Origin: Paenibacillus sp. Soil750
Lineage (GTDB): Bacteria; Bacillota; Bacilli; Paenibacillales; NBRC-103111
Assembly: GCF_001428045.1 (NCBI RefSeq)
Contig: NZ_LMSD01000006.1
Location: 62,001-126,000, forward strand
Direction: 5' to 3'
DNA length: 64,000 bases
A program made the translations under genes and the position numbers. Position 1 is the stretch's first letter. Each line of letters opens with the position of its first letter. Shown here in pieces: positions 52,011 through 61,566 of this stretch. The notes beneath the pieces were generated by a model. The model saw only the letters and a program-made list of their open reading frames with translations, had not been told where the DNA came from and searched no databases.

Positions 52011-52895
52011 ATGGTGAACGGCGTGCAGGAAACCGCTAAGGAATTTTTTGAATCAAAACTATTCGTTCCTGATGAATTCGCCAAAAAAGGCGGCATCTGG
52101 CCGCTCCGTCTTGGTCGCAATATCGCTAAGCCCAGCTATCAAGCAGGGCCTATGATTCTTGAGTATTACAATATGCACTTTATTATGGAGGGGAAGGTTG
52201 AGTTCACCTTTGACAAAGAGCACATTATTTTGTCCAAAGGCGATGTGTTTGCGATGGTACCGGGGAGTACTTTTCGTTATGGGTTGGCCCCGAGTGATGC
52301 CACCCTACAGATGATTTGGATTTCCATGGATGGATTGCAAGCACCTGAACTTTTCGCTAAAGCGGGCTTTAGTAAGGCCGCTCCTTACCTGTACGGGGTC
52401 ATGTCCAAGGATCTTGAAGCTACACTTCGCCAGTTGTTCCTTCCCCGCAAATACGACATGAAACGGCATAACGAGTTATGTTCCATCCTATATCGCATTT
52501 TTGGCCTTATGATTCCAACGGACCCGTCCGAAAAGAATCAGACTGGCAAAGAGAACTGGGTTCCTAAAAGCGTTGCTTTTATGGACACTTACTATATGGA
52601 AAATATTACGGTTCGTGATGTTGCTGATTACTTAGCCCTTCACCGCACTTATTTCTCGAAGATGTTTTCGGAGGAAATGGGGGTATCCCCTGTCCAATAT
52701 TTGCATCGATTGCGGATGGAAAAAGCAGCTGAGTTACTTTCCTCTGATTTTATGATCAGTGAAGTTTCCTTATTGCTTGGTTATTCCGATGCTTACGCTT
52801 TCACGCATGCTTTCAGTAAATATTACGGCAGCCCCCCAGGCAGCTGGAGAGCTGCACAACGAGATTCGAGCATAGAGAGGAAGGAACAACCGTGA
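52011..52895 (+). CDS. AraC-family regulator
   Basis: A 294-residue regulator: cupin-like N-terminal half (YYNMHFIMEGKVEFTF, LSKGDVFAMVPGSTFRY) and a C-terminal AraC double helix-turn-helix (ITVRDVADYLALHRTYFSKM, MISEVSLLLGYSDAYAFTHAF). GTG codons at 52014 and 52023 are alternative starts. It overlaps the following kinase gene by four bases (GTGA), so it is the first gene of the regulator block AraC-YesM-YesN. Confidence 0.92.
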   Translation: MVNGVQETAKEFFESKLFVPDEFAKKGGIWPLRLGRNIAKPSYQAGPMILEYYNMHFIMEGKVEFTFDKEHIILSKGDVFAMVPGSTFRYGLAPSDATLQMIWISMDGLQAPELFAKAGFSKAAPYLYGVMSKDLEATLRQLFLPRKYDMKRHNELCSILYRIFGLMIPTDPSEKNQTGKENWVPKSVAFMDTYYMENITVRDVADYLALHRTYFSKMFSEEMGVSPVQYLHRLRMEKAAELLSSDFMISEVSLLLGYSDAYAFTHAFSKYYGSPPGSWRAAQRDSSIERKEQP

Positions 52896-54643
52896 AAAGC
52901 ACACAGGGTGCGATTTCCTTACAACTCAAGCTTACCTTAACTTTTTTGCTGATCCTAATACCACTGGTCAGTGTAAGTATATTTGCCAATAATTACTCGC
53001 AAGGCATTATGAATGTGCAAATTAGTGACCGGACGAAGGGGGCACTCCTGACGTCACTTGCCTATATGGAGCAAATTGCGAATACGATGGATCAGCAAAC
53101 CCTATTGATCAGCTCCAATCCTAGTATCGTAAACATCTTTAGGGATATTGAAGACCCACTTAACCCCACTCATTTATATGATATTCATACAGTCATGCAG
53201 CAACTGACTTCTCTTGCCAATATTAACGGTGCCATTCAAGAGGCTTATATTGTTCATGGGGCTAGCGGCAATGGCGTTTCAACAGCGCTGGGGGCGTTCA
53301 GATGGCCTCAGGTGAAAGAAGAAGGCTGGTTCCAGCAAGTCGTTCGAGGCATTGGTTCTTTGATTATTTATATTCCTACTGCGGATTCCAGTGAGGGTCA
53401 GAATTTATATTTGAAAGCCTCCAATATCTATTATATTAGGTTACTTGACGTATTAAGAGATTCGCCAGAGCCGAATGTTTTGATTTTTGCTGTAAATAAA
53501 TCGTCGCTTCAGAGTATTATTCAACATCTCCAAACGACCGAACGGATGAACATTTCTTTATTTTATAATAACAGGCTGATTCTGGAGACCAACCCTGCTG
53601 CGAAGCAAGCCTATGCTTCCGACATGTTCGCAATGAAAGAAACAAGCGGCGCATGGTCTATTCAATTAGAGCAGCCTAAGGATGAAATTTTCAAGCAATC
53701 GCATCGGTTGCAGCTCTTTACCTATCTTATAATTCTTCTTAGCATACTTCTTGCCGTGTGGACAGCCTGGCTGATTTACATACAAATTTTAAAGCCTTTG
53801 CGTCAACTATCAAGCGCTTTCAAATTCGTTGGCAAGGGAGATCTGAACTATCAAATCAGGCATGATCGAAGAGATGAATTCGGACTCGTGATGAATGGTT
53901 TTAATCAGATGGCGGAGTCCCAACGAGTTATGATCGAGGAGGATTATGAGAAAGAGCTGCGCTTAGCGAAGTCGGAGTTCAGTTTGCTGCAATCGCAGAT
54001 TAATCCGCATTTTCTTTATAATACACTGGATTCCATCTATTCGGTTGCAGTCAAATTCAATATGAAAGAAATCAGTGAAATGGTCTTGAATTTGGCCAAA
54101 TTTTTCAGAGTTAGCTTAGGAAAAGGACGGAGTCATTTTACATTAGAGGAAACGATGCAGCATCTGCTGTATTACATTCGTGTTCAACAGATGCGAACAG
54201 CACACTTTTCAGTTGAGATTGATTTGGAAAAAGGCTCTGAGGCCATCCCTGTACTTAAATTGCTGCTGCAGCCTATTGTAGAAAACGCGATTATTCATGG
54301 GCTTGAGAAATGCCCTTTTGAAGGTGAACTGCGAATTCGCTCTAGGGTTCATCAACATCTTTTATTTATCGAAGTAGAAGATACAGGCATGGGAATGCCA
54401 GACGCTTTGTTGAAGCAAATCCAACTGGAGCTCAGTATACTGACAAGTAAGCTTTACCGAGTACCGCAAGAAAGCCCATCGAGTCAATTTTTTGGGATGA
54501 AAAATGTGAAATCGAGAATGAAGTTATATTACGGAGAAGAAGCTGACGTCCTGATTGAAAGTGAAGAGGGACTCGGAACAAAGGTTATCTTAATCATTCC
54601 TATACGAGTGGGGGAAGAAGAAGATGAAGCTGCTCGTCGCTGA
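52892..54643 (+). CDS. Sensor histidine kinase, YesM-like
   Basis: A 583-residue membrane kinase: helix at about 12-30; extracytoplasmic Cache-like region to about 275; second helix at about 278-300; HAMP (KPLRQLSSAFKFVGKGDL); His_kinase box SQINPHFLYNTLDS with His373; HATPase (NAIIHGLEK, DTGMGMPDALLKQI, FFGMKNVKSRMKLYYG). The start is GTG at 52892. It overlaps the YesN-like gene by 20 bases. It controls carbohydrate uptake together with its regulator. Confidence 0.93.
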   Translation: MKSTQGAISLQLKLTLTFLLILIPLVSVSIFANNYSQGIMNVQISDRTKGALLTSLAYMEQIANTMDQQTLLISSNPSIVNIFRDIEDPLNPTHLYDIHTVMQQLTSLANINGAIQEAYIVHGASGNGVSTALGAFRWPQVKEEGWFQQVVRGIGSLIIYIPTADSSEGQNLYLKASNIYYIRLLDVLRDSPEPNVLIFAVNKSSLQSIIQHLQTTERMNISLFYNNRLILETNPAAKQAYASDMFAMKETSGAWSIQLEQPKDEIFKQSHRLQLFTYLIILLSILLAVWTAWLIYIQILKPLRQLSSAFKFVGKGDLNYQIRHDRRDEFGLVMNGFNQMAESQRVMIEEDYEKELRLAKSEFSLLQSQINPHFLYNTLDSIYSVAVKFNMKEISEMVLNLAKFFRVSLGKGRSHFTLEETMQHLLYYIRVQQMRTAHFSVEIDLEKGSEAIPVLKLLLQPIVENAIIHGLEKCPFEGELRIRSRVHQHLLFIEVEDTGMGMPDALLKQIQLELSILTSKLYRVPQESPSSQFFGMKNVKSRMKLYYGEEADVLIESEEGLGTKVILIIPIRVGEEEDEAARR

Positions 54644-56225
54644 AGATGAATATCAAGTCAGAGAGCGGATTGCCTATGGGATTTCATGGAAAGACTATGA
54701 CATTGAAATTGCCGGTGCTGTGGGAAACGGCAGGGAAGCCATCGTGGCTGTAGAAAAGGACTGCATTGATATCGTCATTACAGATATTCATATGCCCGAT
54801 ATGAGTGGTCTTGAGCTTGCAAAGGTTCTGAAGAATGAATATCCGCATGTGAAGGTTATCATATTAACGGGTTTTGACCATTTTGAATATGCGCGTGACA
54901 GCATCGATTATGGCGTTGTTAAATATCTGGTAAAGCCAGCGGAGAATGAGGTTGTACTGGAAACGGTGTTAAGAGCCAAACAGCTTCGTGAACAGGAATT
55001 GAATGACATTCATAACATAGCGCTTCTGAAGCAGAGATGGAAAGAGCATCTGCCTCATCTTAAACAATCATTCTATAAAAATTGGTTGAACGGGCGTTTG
55101 TCTACGTGGGAATTAGAAAAACGCAGTCAGGAAATCTGCTTCTCCCTAGCAGGCCATATCTATTTGCCTGTCACGCTCGATATGGATCCGATTGCCGAAA
55201 CCGATGTCCGTTTCCATTCAGGGGAGCGGCCCTTAATTCAGTATTCGTTGTTTAACATTACTCGGGATGTCGTGGAGGATATGGATGGCATCGTTCTGCA
55301 AGATGATGACGGGTTGACGGCCATTATCTTCTTTTCCCCTTCAAGTGTAGAAGTGTCAGGATTTCAACTCAAAGTTAATCAGCAGCTCGGCAGACTGCTT
55401 AGCACGGTTAAATCCTGTTTGAAGCTAACAGCCAGTGCTGGCATTGGAACTTGTGTGGGAGATCAAGCCTTGCTGCCGATTGCCTATAAGCAGAGTAGAA
55501 TGGCACTGCAGGAACGCATCGTACTTGGCAATGAAACCGTCATTCCTTATCGGAACGATGCGCCTTCCAAGTCAGTCTGGTTGAATATGAATGATCTGGA
55601 GAAAGACATTGAAATTGCTGTGGAAACGGGCAATGAGAGCAAGAGGTCAGAGCTCATCAGTACGTTAATGGACATCGGTTTCTCGCCGAACCATCCCATT
55701 GCCGAGGCGAAAGAGATGCTTCTTCGCATCACGGCATTACTGACGCGAATTGTCAATTCCCACGGGTGGAGTTTACGCGAAACGCTTGCCGAAGACTACA
55801 CAGATTTTATGAACTTTAATCAGTTGTTGACGAAGGAACAGCTCATGGAATGGCTGCATCGCATGATGGCGCGAATTAGCCGATCGATTAGCGATCGCCG
55901 TAAATCGGGTACGCATATTATGGTGAGTGAAATTTTGGCTTTCGTTGATCGTCATTTATATGAGGAAGAACTAAGTTTATATTTTGTCGCTGAAAAGATG
56001 TATATGAATTATGCCTATGCAAGCCGGATCTTTAAGGAGGTGACCGGCAGCAATTTCTCGGATAGCGTGCTGAGACTACGGATGGAAAAGGCCAAGGAGC
56101 TGCTGGCAACGGGGAGCAAAGTGTATGAAGTAGCCGAACGAGTCGGATATAAGAACGGAAATTACTTCTCGCGGAGCTTTCAGAAGTACTGGGGAATCAA
56201 GCCGAGTGAAATGAACAAGTCATAA
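54624..56225 (+). CDS. Response regulator with AraC output, YesN-like
   Basis: A 533-residue regulator: receiver with VAEDEY, Asp54 in IVITDIHMP and the LVKPA lysine; a long middle region; AraC double helix-turn-helix at about 430-525 (LSLYFVAEKMYMNYAYASRIF, KVYEVAERVGYKNGNYFSRSF). Partner of the YesM-like kinase; the permease and binding-protein genes behind the next terminator are its likely targets. Confidence 0.93.
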   Translation: MKLLVAEDEYQVRERIAYGISWKDYDIEIAGAVGNGREAIVAVEKDCIDIVITDIHMPDMSGLELAKVLKNEYPHVKVIILTGFDHFEYARDSIDYGVVKYLVKPAENEVVLETVLRAKQLREQELNDIHNIALLKQRWKEHLPHLKQSFYKNWLNGRLSTWELEKRSQEICFSLAGHIYLPVTLDMDPIAETDVRFHSGERPLIQYSLFNITRDVVEDMDGIVLQDDDGLTAIIFFSPSSVEVSGFQLKVNQQLGRLLSTVKSCLKLTASAGIGTCVGDQALLPIAYKQSRMALQERIVLGNETVIPYRNDAPSKSVWLNMNDLEKDIEIAVETGNESKRSELISTLMDIGFSPNHPIAEAKEMLLRITALLTRIVNSHGWSLRETLAEDYTDFMNFNQLLTKEQLMEWLHRMMARISRSISDRRKSGTHIMVSEILAFVDRHLYEEELSLYFVAEKMYMNYAYASRIFKEVTGSNFSDSVLRLRMEKAKELLATGSKVYEVAERVGYKNGNYFSRSFQKYWGIKPSEMNKS

Positions 56226-56236
56226 GTTTTTTGAAG

Positions 56237-56276
56237 AAAAAAAGACATTCAACATGAACTGTTGGTGTCTTTTTTT
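56237..56276 (+). terminator. Rho-independent terminator
   Basis: AAAAAAAGACA and TGTCTTTTTTT pair with an inner CAACA/TGTTG stem. It separates the regulator block from the transporter genes. Confidence 0.88.
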
Positions 56277-56392
56277 GCATGCAAAAACGTAGAAATTGTG
56301 GTCATTAAAGTAGAAGGATTAGTCTACATTTTCATTACCTGTCGGGATATAGTTAGTACAAGAGAAGAGCACGATAGCTAAGGAGATCACAC

Positions 56393-57343
56393 ATGATGAA
56401 GACAAATTCTTTGACAGGAAGCAGAGAAGTGAAATTAACAAAAGGGAGGTCATTCAAGCTTCTGAGGTATTGGGATTTGTATCTCATGGTATTGCCTGCG
56501 GTCATTCTTATCCTCCTCTTCAAATATATGCCGATGTATGGCGTCATCATTGCCTTCAAAGATTACAATTTGATGGAAGGTGTATGGGGTAGCGATTGGG
56601 TGGGGCTTCAATATTTTCGCGAATTATTTACGTTCGACGAATTCCCAAGGGTAGTCAGAAATACCGTTATGATCTCTTTGATGAAACTGCTCGTAGGGTT
56701 CCCTGTTCCCATTATTCTAGCCTTGCTGCTGAATGAGCTCAAATTCGTCAAATTCAAACGAATGGTGCAGACGATCACTTATCTGCCTCACTTTATTTCA
56801 TGGGTGATTATTGGCGGCCTCGCCATTGATATGCTGTCTCCAAGCAGCGGGATTATTAATAGAATCATTGAAATGCTAGGGTTCCAACCGATCTTTTTCA
56901 TGTCGGATGAAAGAATTTTTCGCTGGATACTCGTGGGCTCGGATGTTTGGAAGGAAGCGGGTTGGGGGGCTATCATTTATCTCGCTGCACTGCTGGGGAT
57001 TAATGAGGAACTATACCAAGCAGCCACTGTGGATGGGGCGAATCGCTTTCGGCAAATTTGGCATATCTCTCTTCCAGGTCTGAAGTCGACCATTATCATC
57101 ATTCTCTTGCTGCGAATCGGGTATATCTTAGATGCAGGTTTCGAACAAGTACTGGTTATGTATAACCCGACTGTCTATGATGTGGCGGATATCATTGATA
57201 CGTATGTGTTTCGAGTGGGCCTAGGCTCTATGCAATTTGGTTTAACGACAGCAGCGGGATTATTCAAGTCAGTCATTGGATGCGTACTTCTAATTCTATC
57301 CAATGTATTTGCCAGGAAAATGGGGGAAGAAGGAATTTTCTAA
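56393..57343 (+). CDS. lplB-like: ABC transporter permease, LplB-like
   Basis: A 316-residue inner-membrane permease with six helices and the binding-protein-dependent EAA loop ELYQAATVDGANRFRQIWHISLPGL. The LplB-type N-terminal YWDLYLMVLPAVILILLFKYMPMYGVIIAFKDY is present. ATG 56393 follows AAGGAG. With the YtcP-like permease it forms the channel of a sugar importer; the ATPase must be shared from elsewhere, as is usual for this family. Confidence 0.94.
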   Translation: MMKTNSLTGSREVKLTKGRSFKLLRYWDLYLMVLPAVILILLFKYMPMYGVIIAFKDYNLMEGVWGSDWVGLQYFRELFTFDEFPRVVRNTVMISLMKLLVGFPVPIILALLLNELKFVKFKRMVQTITYLPHFISWVIIGGLAIDMLSPSSGIINRIIEMLGFQPIFFMSDERIFRWILVGSDVWKEAGWGAIIYLAALLGINEELYQAATVDGANRFRQIWHISLPGLKSTIIIILLLRIGYILDAGFEQVLVMYNPTVYDVADIIDTYVFRVGLGSMQFGLTTAAGLFKSVIGCVLLILSNVFARKMGEEGIF

Positions 57344-57367
57344 GGAAGAGAAAGATGAGGGCTTGTC

Positions 57368-58234
57368 ATGAAAAGAATTCGGAGAGAATCCATATTTAAT
57401 TATGTAAATGTCATCGTATTGTCGCTGCTCTCATTATCAACCGTTGTACCTTTGATTCATATTGTAGCGAAGTCACTCAGTGGTGAAACGTATATTTTAG
57501 CTAAAGAGATTTGGCTATGGCCGAAAGACTTCAACTTTGCTTCGTATGAATATGTACTCTCTTATAAACAGTTTTACATGTCATTTTGGAATTCCTTGAT
57601 TATTACCGTAGTTGGCACGGCAATCAGCATGGCTGTCACCATATTGGCTTCGTTTCCACTATCCAGGAAAAACTTTCCTTTTAAAAGAGGATTTATGCTG
57701 TTCTTTGTCATCACGATGTTCTTCAGCGGTGGTCTAATTCCTACCTACCTGGTTGTAAAGCAATTAGGATTACTGAACACACTCTGGTCGATTATGCTGC
57801 CTCTGGCCTTGGCACCGTTTAATTTAATTTTGATCCGCAACTATTTTTTGAGCCTGCCTGAGGCTTTGGAAGAGTCGGCGATTATGGATGGGGCTTCCAA
57901 CATACGGATTCTTACTTGGATCTATCTGCCTTTATCCCTACCGACCATTGCAACGATCGCGATGTTTTATGCCGTCGGTTATTGGAATAGCTTTTTTCAA
58001 GCGATGATGTATATCACCGATAGAGGTCTGATGCCACTGCAAGTATTCCTGATGCAGATCGTGACCAACTCCAAGACGGGAGACATGACGACAGGCGGGG
58101 TGTTAAGTGAACTCACACCAGAATCGACGACGGCTGCGGCCATCATCTGCGTTGTATTTCCGATCCTTTGTGTGTATCCCTTCATTCAAAAATATTTTGT
58201 TAAAGGTGTTATGTTAGGTGCGGTCAAGGGATAA
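57368..58234 (+). CDS. ytcP-like: ABC transporter permease, YtcP-like (carbohydrate)
   Basis: A 288-residue permease with six helices and the EAA loop ALEESAIMDGASNIRILTWIYLPLSLP. It starts with the YtcP-type VNVIVLSLLSLSTVVPLIHIVAKSLS. It lies 24 bases after the LplB-like gene. Second half of the import channel. Confidence 0.94.
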   Translation: MKRIRRESIFNYVNVIVLSLLSLSTVVPLIHIVAKSLSGETYILAKEIWLWPKDFNFASYEYVLSYKQFYMSFWNSLIITVVGTAISMAVTILASFPLSRKNFPFKRGFMLFFVITMFFSGGLIPTYLVVKQLGLLNTLWSIMLPLALAPFNLILIRNYFLSLPEALEESAIMDGASNIRILTWIYLPLSLPTIATIAMFYAVGYWNSFFQAMMYITDRGLMPLQVFLMQIVTNSKTGDMTTGGVLSELTPESTTAAAIICVVFPILCVYPFIQKYFVKGVMLGAVKG

Positions 58235-58289
58235 TCCATGCCTTTATCCGAACTTTCATATATGTATAATTAAATAGGGAGGCGCGATC

Positions 58290-59807
58290 ATGGTTTATAG
58301 AAAAACAGCGGCAATCAGTATGAGTGTAGTCATGTGTATGCTTGTCATGGCGGGGTGCAGCACAAGCAAGGAAGCGGGCCAGGCAGGAACAGAAAAGCCT
58401 GCGACGGCAACAAGTGGGAGTGGGGGAGAAGTCAAAGCGCTTAAGGATTTAAAAATTACCCGACTTTACCACGGCGTTATGGAGCAATTCAAAGGTTCGG
58501 ACACCATGAATAATAATAAGATTATTAATAAGTTAAGGGAGAACTCGGGCTTTAATATTCAATATGAGTCACTTCCAAATGAAAATCCATCGCAAAAAAC
58601 ATCCATAATCTTTGCTTCTGGTGATGTGCCTGATCTTATTATGGTGAATGGCAAATCCGACTACTTTAAACTGGCCAAACAAGGTGCGCTCGAGCCTCTC
58701 GATGATTTAATTGCCAAGCAAATTCCGAATTTATCCACGATGGCGAGTAAAGAGTCGCTAGATGCTTTGAGATATGAAGGGAAAGTTTATGCGATCCCTT
58801 ATCGAAATGCCTTAAAGGTAGGAAACGGTCTTATTGAGCGTGCGGATATTTTGAAGGAATTAAACTTGAATGCGCCAACAACGATCGATGAGTTTTACTC
58901 AACAATGAAGACAATTAAAGAGAAGAAAAATATTACGCCACTGACGATGGCGACTTCAAGTGCGGGATCTTTCTTTGATGGATTTTTCCCTTTCTCCGCT
59001 GCCTTCGGCGTTTCTACACCTACAGTCATAAAAGACGGGAAATTGAAATTTTCCTGGGTGCAGCCGGAATACAAAGAATTCATAACAACACTTAAAAAAT
59101 GGTATGATGAGGGATTATTGGATCCTGAATTTGCAGTTAATAAAGATAGCAAAGATAAGTTAATTAACGGAACAGCCGTGTTCAATACGCTGTATTTCTC
59201 ATCAGGTATTGACGTGGATAAAGCCCTACAGGAAAAGAAAAATGGCGGCTCTGTACAGTTTATTGCACCTCCAGTTGGCAAAAATGGTCAATCGGGGATT
59301 CAAGATGCTTCGATTTCAACGCAATATGTTGTGGTTCCTAAACAAGCTAAAAATAAGTTGGGTGCAGCCCAATACCTGAACTTTTTGTACAAGCCGGAAA
59401 CCGATATCTTAATAAATTATGGCATTAAAGGTGAGGATTACACAGAAGCAAATGGGGTATATACGCAGACGAAAGAACAAAGTGACAAAATTAGCTGGCG
59501 TTCGATGTACGGCTTAGGGGATACGGATTTTGGTATTGATGCAAGACTGAAAGCCAAAAGCTTATTGCCTTATTATGAGCCTCAGCTTAAATTTAAAAAA
59601 TCCCGTGAGGAAACGAACTTTGCGCCATCGATTGAAGCGTACGATACTAAATTCACAGAACTTCGTAATTATGTTGAAGAAAACTCAATGAAATTTATTA
59701 TGGGTAAACGTGATTTGTCGGAGTTCGACAAATTTACACAGGAGTTTGATGCGAAGGGCGGGAAGACTGCCATTGATGCATTAAATGAGTGGTTTACGAA
59801 AAAGTAA
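58290..59807 (+). CDS. Extracellular sugar-binding lipoprotein
   Basis: A 505-residue family-1 binding protein with a lipoprotein signal (lipobox MAGC, anchoring Cys23). The mature part contains KTSIIFASGDVPDLIMVNG, LEPLDDLIAKQIPNLS and YVVVPKQAKNKLGAAQYLNF, as in LplA/YtcQ-type oligosaccharide-binding proteins. It captures the substrate for the two permeases upstream. The substrate is not readable; plant polysaccharide fragments are typical for such loci. Confidence 0.93.
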   Translation: MVYRKTAAISMSVVMCMLVMAGCSTSKEAGQAGTEKPATATSGSGGEVKALKDLKITRLYHGVMEQFKGSDTMNNNKIINKLRENSGFNIQYESLPNENPSQKTSIIFASGDVPDLIMVNGKSDYFKLAKQGALEPLDDLIAKQIPNLSTMASKESLDALRYEGKVYAIPYRNALKVGNGLIERADILKELNLNAPTTIDEFYSTMKTIKEKKNITPLTMATSSAGSFFDGFFPFSAAFGVSTPTVIKDGKLKFSWVQPEYKEFITTLKKWYDEGLLDPEFAVNKDSKDKLINGTAVFNTLYFSSGIDVDKALQEKKNGGSVQFIAPPVGKNGQSGIQDASISTQYVVVPKQAKNKLGAAQYLNFLYKPETDILINYGIKGEDYTEANGVYTQTKEQSDKISWRSMYGLGDTDFGIDARLKAKSLLPYYEPQLKFKKSREETNFAPSIEAYDTKFTELRNYVEENSMKFIMGKRDLSEFDKFTQEFDAKGGKTAIDALNEWFTKK

Positions 59808-59819
59808 AAAAAGGAATGA

Positions 59820-59868
59820 AAGAGCCATCCTCAAGTAGATTAGCTACTTTGGGGGTGGCTCTTATTTG
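59820..59868 (+). terminator. Rho-independent terminator after the binding-protein gene
   Basis: AAGAGCCA pairs with TGGCTCTT and AAGTAG with CTACTT inside, then ATTT. Confidence 0.82.
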
Positions 59869-59910
59869 TTGGACGAATATGAGGTAAGGTACTAGGTGAT
59901 GAAGAGTGAA

Positions 59911-60525
59911 TTAGTGAATCAACGCATCCTGCGAATTCTCCGTTTTCACAATGCTATGTGAAGATGAACCTGTAAGACGCTGTGGCGGGAAGACTTGACG
60001 AACGGGCGCAATGATGAGCGCAGCTACCACCGCTTTAATCGCATCTCCAGCGAGGAATGGATAGCATCCTGCGGCCATGGCATCTGCAAAGGAATAAGCA
60101 GGAACTTTATACATTAACCATGGTACGCCAGCTAAATAAGCAAAAAGGGAACCGAAAACTTCAAGAACAAGAAATGCAGCGATATAGCCCTTGATGCCAT
60201 TCAGACGAATACGCGGTAAAATAAGACCAATAAGTAGGGCACATATCGGCCAGATCATGATAAAGCCACCGCTAGGTCCTAGAACTTTGGCAATGCCGCC
60301 AGTCCCAGCTAGAAGGGGAAAGCCAAGCGCAGTAAGAACGACGACAAGGGCCATACTTAGAAATCCGTATCGTGCGCCTAGTAAGCCTCCAGCGAGCATA
60401 ACGGCTAATGTTTGAAGTGTAATGGGTACAGGTGACGTAGGAAGAGGAATTTTGATGAAGCTGAATAACACGAGAATAGCTGCAAATAAAGCGCTGAAAA
60501 TTACACCACGTAACGTAAGTTTCAT
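59911..60525 (-). CDS. bioY: Biotin ECF transporter substrate-binding subunit BioY
   Basis: A 204-residue membrane protein with six helices. BioY signatures: PTSPVPITLQTLAVMLAGGLLGARYG, GFPLLAGTGGIAKVLGPSGGFIMIWP and FLAGDAIKAVVAALI. It captures biotin and works with ECF ATPases and a T protein encoded divergently just upstream. The start is set at the ATG 60525, with AGGAGTG upstream. The promoter region contains a biotin-operator-like palindrome. Confidence 0.95.
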   Translation of the reverse strand: MKLTLRGVIFSALFAAILVLFSFIKIPLPTSPVPITLQTLAVMLAGGLLGARYGFLSMALVVVLTALGFPLLAGTGGIAKVLGPSGGFIMIWPICALLIGLILPRIRLNGIKGYIAAFLVLEVFGSLFAYLAGVPWLMYKVPAYSFADAMAAGCYPFLAGDAIKAVVAALIIAPVRQVFPPQRLTGSSSHSIVKTENSQDALIH

Positions 60526-60550
60526 ATTGTTGATCACTCCTGTTTCTGGT

Positions 60551-60597
60551 ATTGTTAATCTATTGTCAACCGGATGAATGGTTAACAAGTTGACAAT
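60551..60597. promoter_or_regulatory. BirA-like operator between bioY and ecf genes
   Basis: ATTGTCAAC (60562-60570) and GTTGACAAT (60589-60597) are perfect 9-bp arms 18 bases apart. Overlapping them are TTGTTAA (60552-60558) and GTTAACAA (60581-60588). BirA operators of Firmicutes are TTGTNAAC-type inverted arms with 14-16 base spacing, so the match is close but not exact. It lies between the divergent starts, so one site could shut off both sides when biotin is plentiful. Confidence 0.6.
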
Positions 60598-60645
60598 ACA
60601 GATGATAGCACAACTGCTAGAAAAGTGAAAGGAACTTTTTTACAT

Positions 60646-61566
60646 ATGCCTACAAGAGAAAAATTGATGTCATTAAAGAACGCTTCGATCGTCTATCGTA
60701 TGGAATCGGGAGAAGGGCGACGCGTATGGTCAGGTGTCTCGCTAGACATTCATAGAGGTGAGTGGATCGCTGTTGTGGGACCCAATGGGAGCGGGAAAAG
60801 TACACTTGCTAGCGTGCTGCTAGGCTTGAACCCATTGTCGGAAGGGCAAGTGCAGCGTAGAACGAACGCTGTGACGCAGGCGACAAGAGGCGTGCTCCAA
60901 TTGCCAGAAGCTCAATTCATAGGAGAAACAATAGCGGAGGAACTAGATTTCTTACCGCAAGCGGGGCAATTAACGGCCGGGGAACGCAGGAGTTGGTATG
61001 CGGAAGTATTAGCTGCTGTAGGCTTGTCACTTTCGCCGGAGCGTACAATGGCTACCTTATCTGGGGGGCAGAAACAGCTGGTAAATCTCGCTGCCGCACT
61101 CGCAGCAGGTCCAGAGATTCTGCTTCTAGACGAACCGACGGCGATGCTGGATCCAGCATCTCGCAAAGAAGTACGGGAAGCCGTGCGCCAGGCACATCAA
61201 CGTGGAACGACGATTGTATGGATTTCACATCGGTTGGAAGAGGTGGCGGATGCGAGTCGTGTCGTCGGATTTGGCGCTGGAAGGATTACCTTTGATGGAG
61301 AGCCGCGTGAGTTTTTTTATGGGGAAGCTGGGGAGAAATCGGAGGGATTTGAGGAATATGAGGAAACCGAGAAAATCGAGAAATTAAAGAAATTCGATAA
61401 ATCTGAGAAAGTAAAAAAATTCGAGAAATCTTCGCCTTGTGTGGAACTTGGCTTTGATCCGCCCTTTGTGATTCAAACGGCGATGCATCTGCTAGAACAG
61501 GGACTCACGTTAGACCCTCTTCCGCTGAACATGGAAGAATTGGCGGAGGTGATCTCATGCCGATAG
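60646..61566 (+). CDS. ecfA1-like: ECF transporter ATPase (EcfA1-like)
   Basis: About 306 residues: Walker A GPNGSGKST, Q-loop LQLPEAQFIGETI, signature LSGGQKQL, Walker B ILLLDEPTAMLD, H-loop SHRLEEVAD. After the ATPase core, at about 229-263, comes a low-complexity Lys/Glu/Phe-rich stretch built on EK and KKF repeats. It has A/G-rich DNA (61330-61432) and is not part of the usual fold. The ATG at 60646 is the best-placed start (AAAGGAAC upstream); a GTG at 60625 and an ATG at 60667 are alternatives. It overlaps the next gene by 10 bases. Confidence 0.9.
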   Translation: MPTREKLMSLKNASIVYRMESGEGRRVWSGVSLDIHRGEWIAVVGPNGSGKSTLASVLLGLNPLSEGQVQRRTNAVTQATRGVLQLPEAQFIGETIAEELDFLPQAGQLTAGERRSWYAEVLAAVGLSLSPERTMATLSGGQKQLVNLAAALAAGPEILLLDEPTAMLDPASRKEVREAVRQAHQRGTTIVWISHRLEEVADASRVVGFGAGRITFDGEPREFFYGEAGEKSEGFEEYEETEKIEKLKKFDKSEKVKKFEKSSPCVELGFDPPFVIQTAMHLLEQGLTLDPLPLNMEELAEVISCR

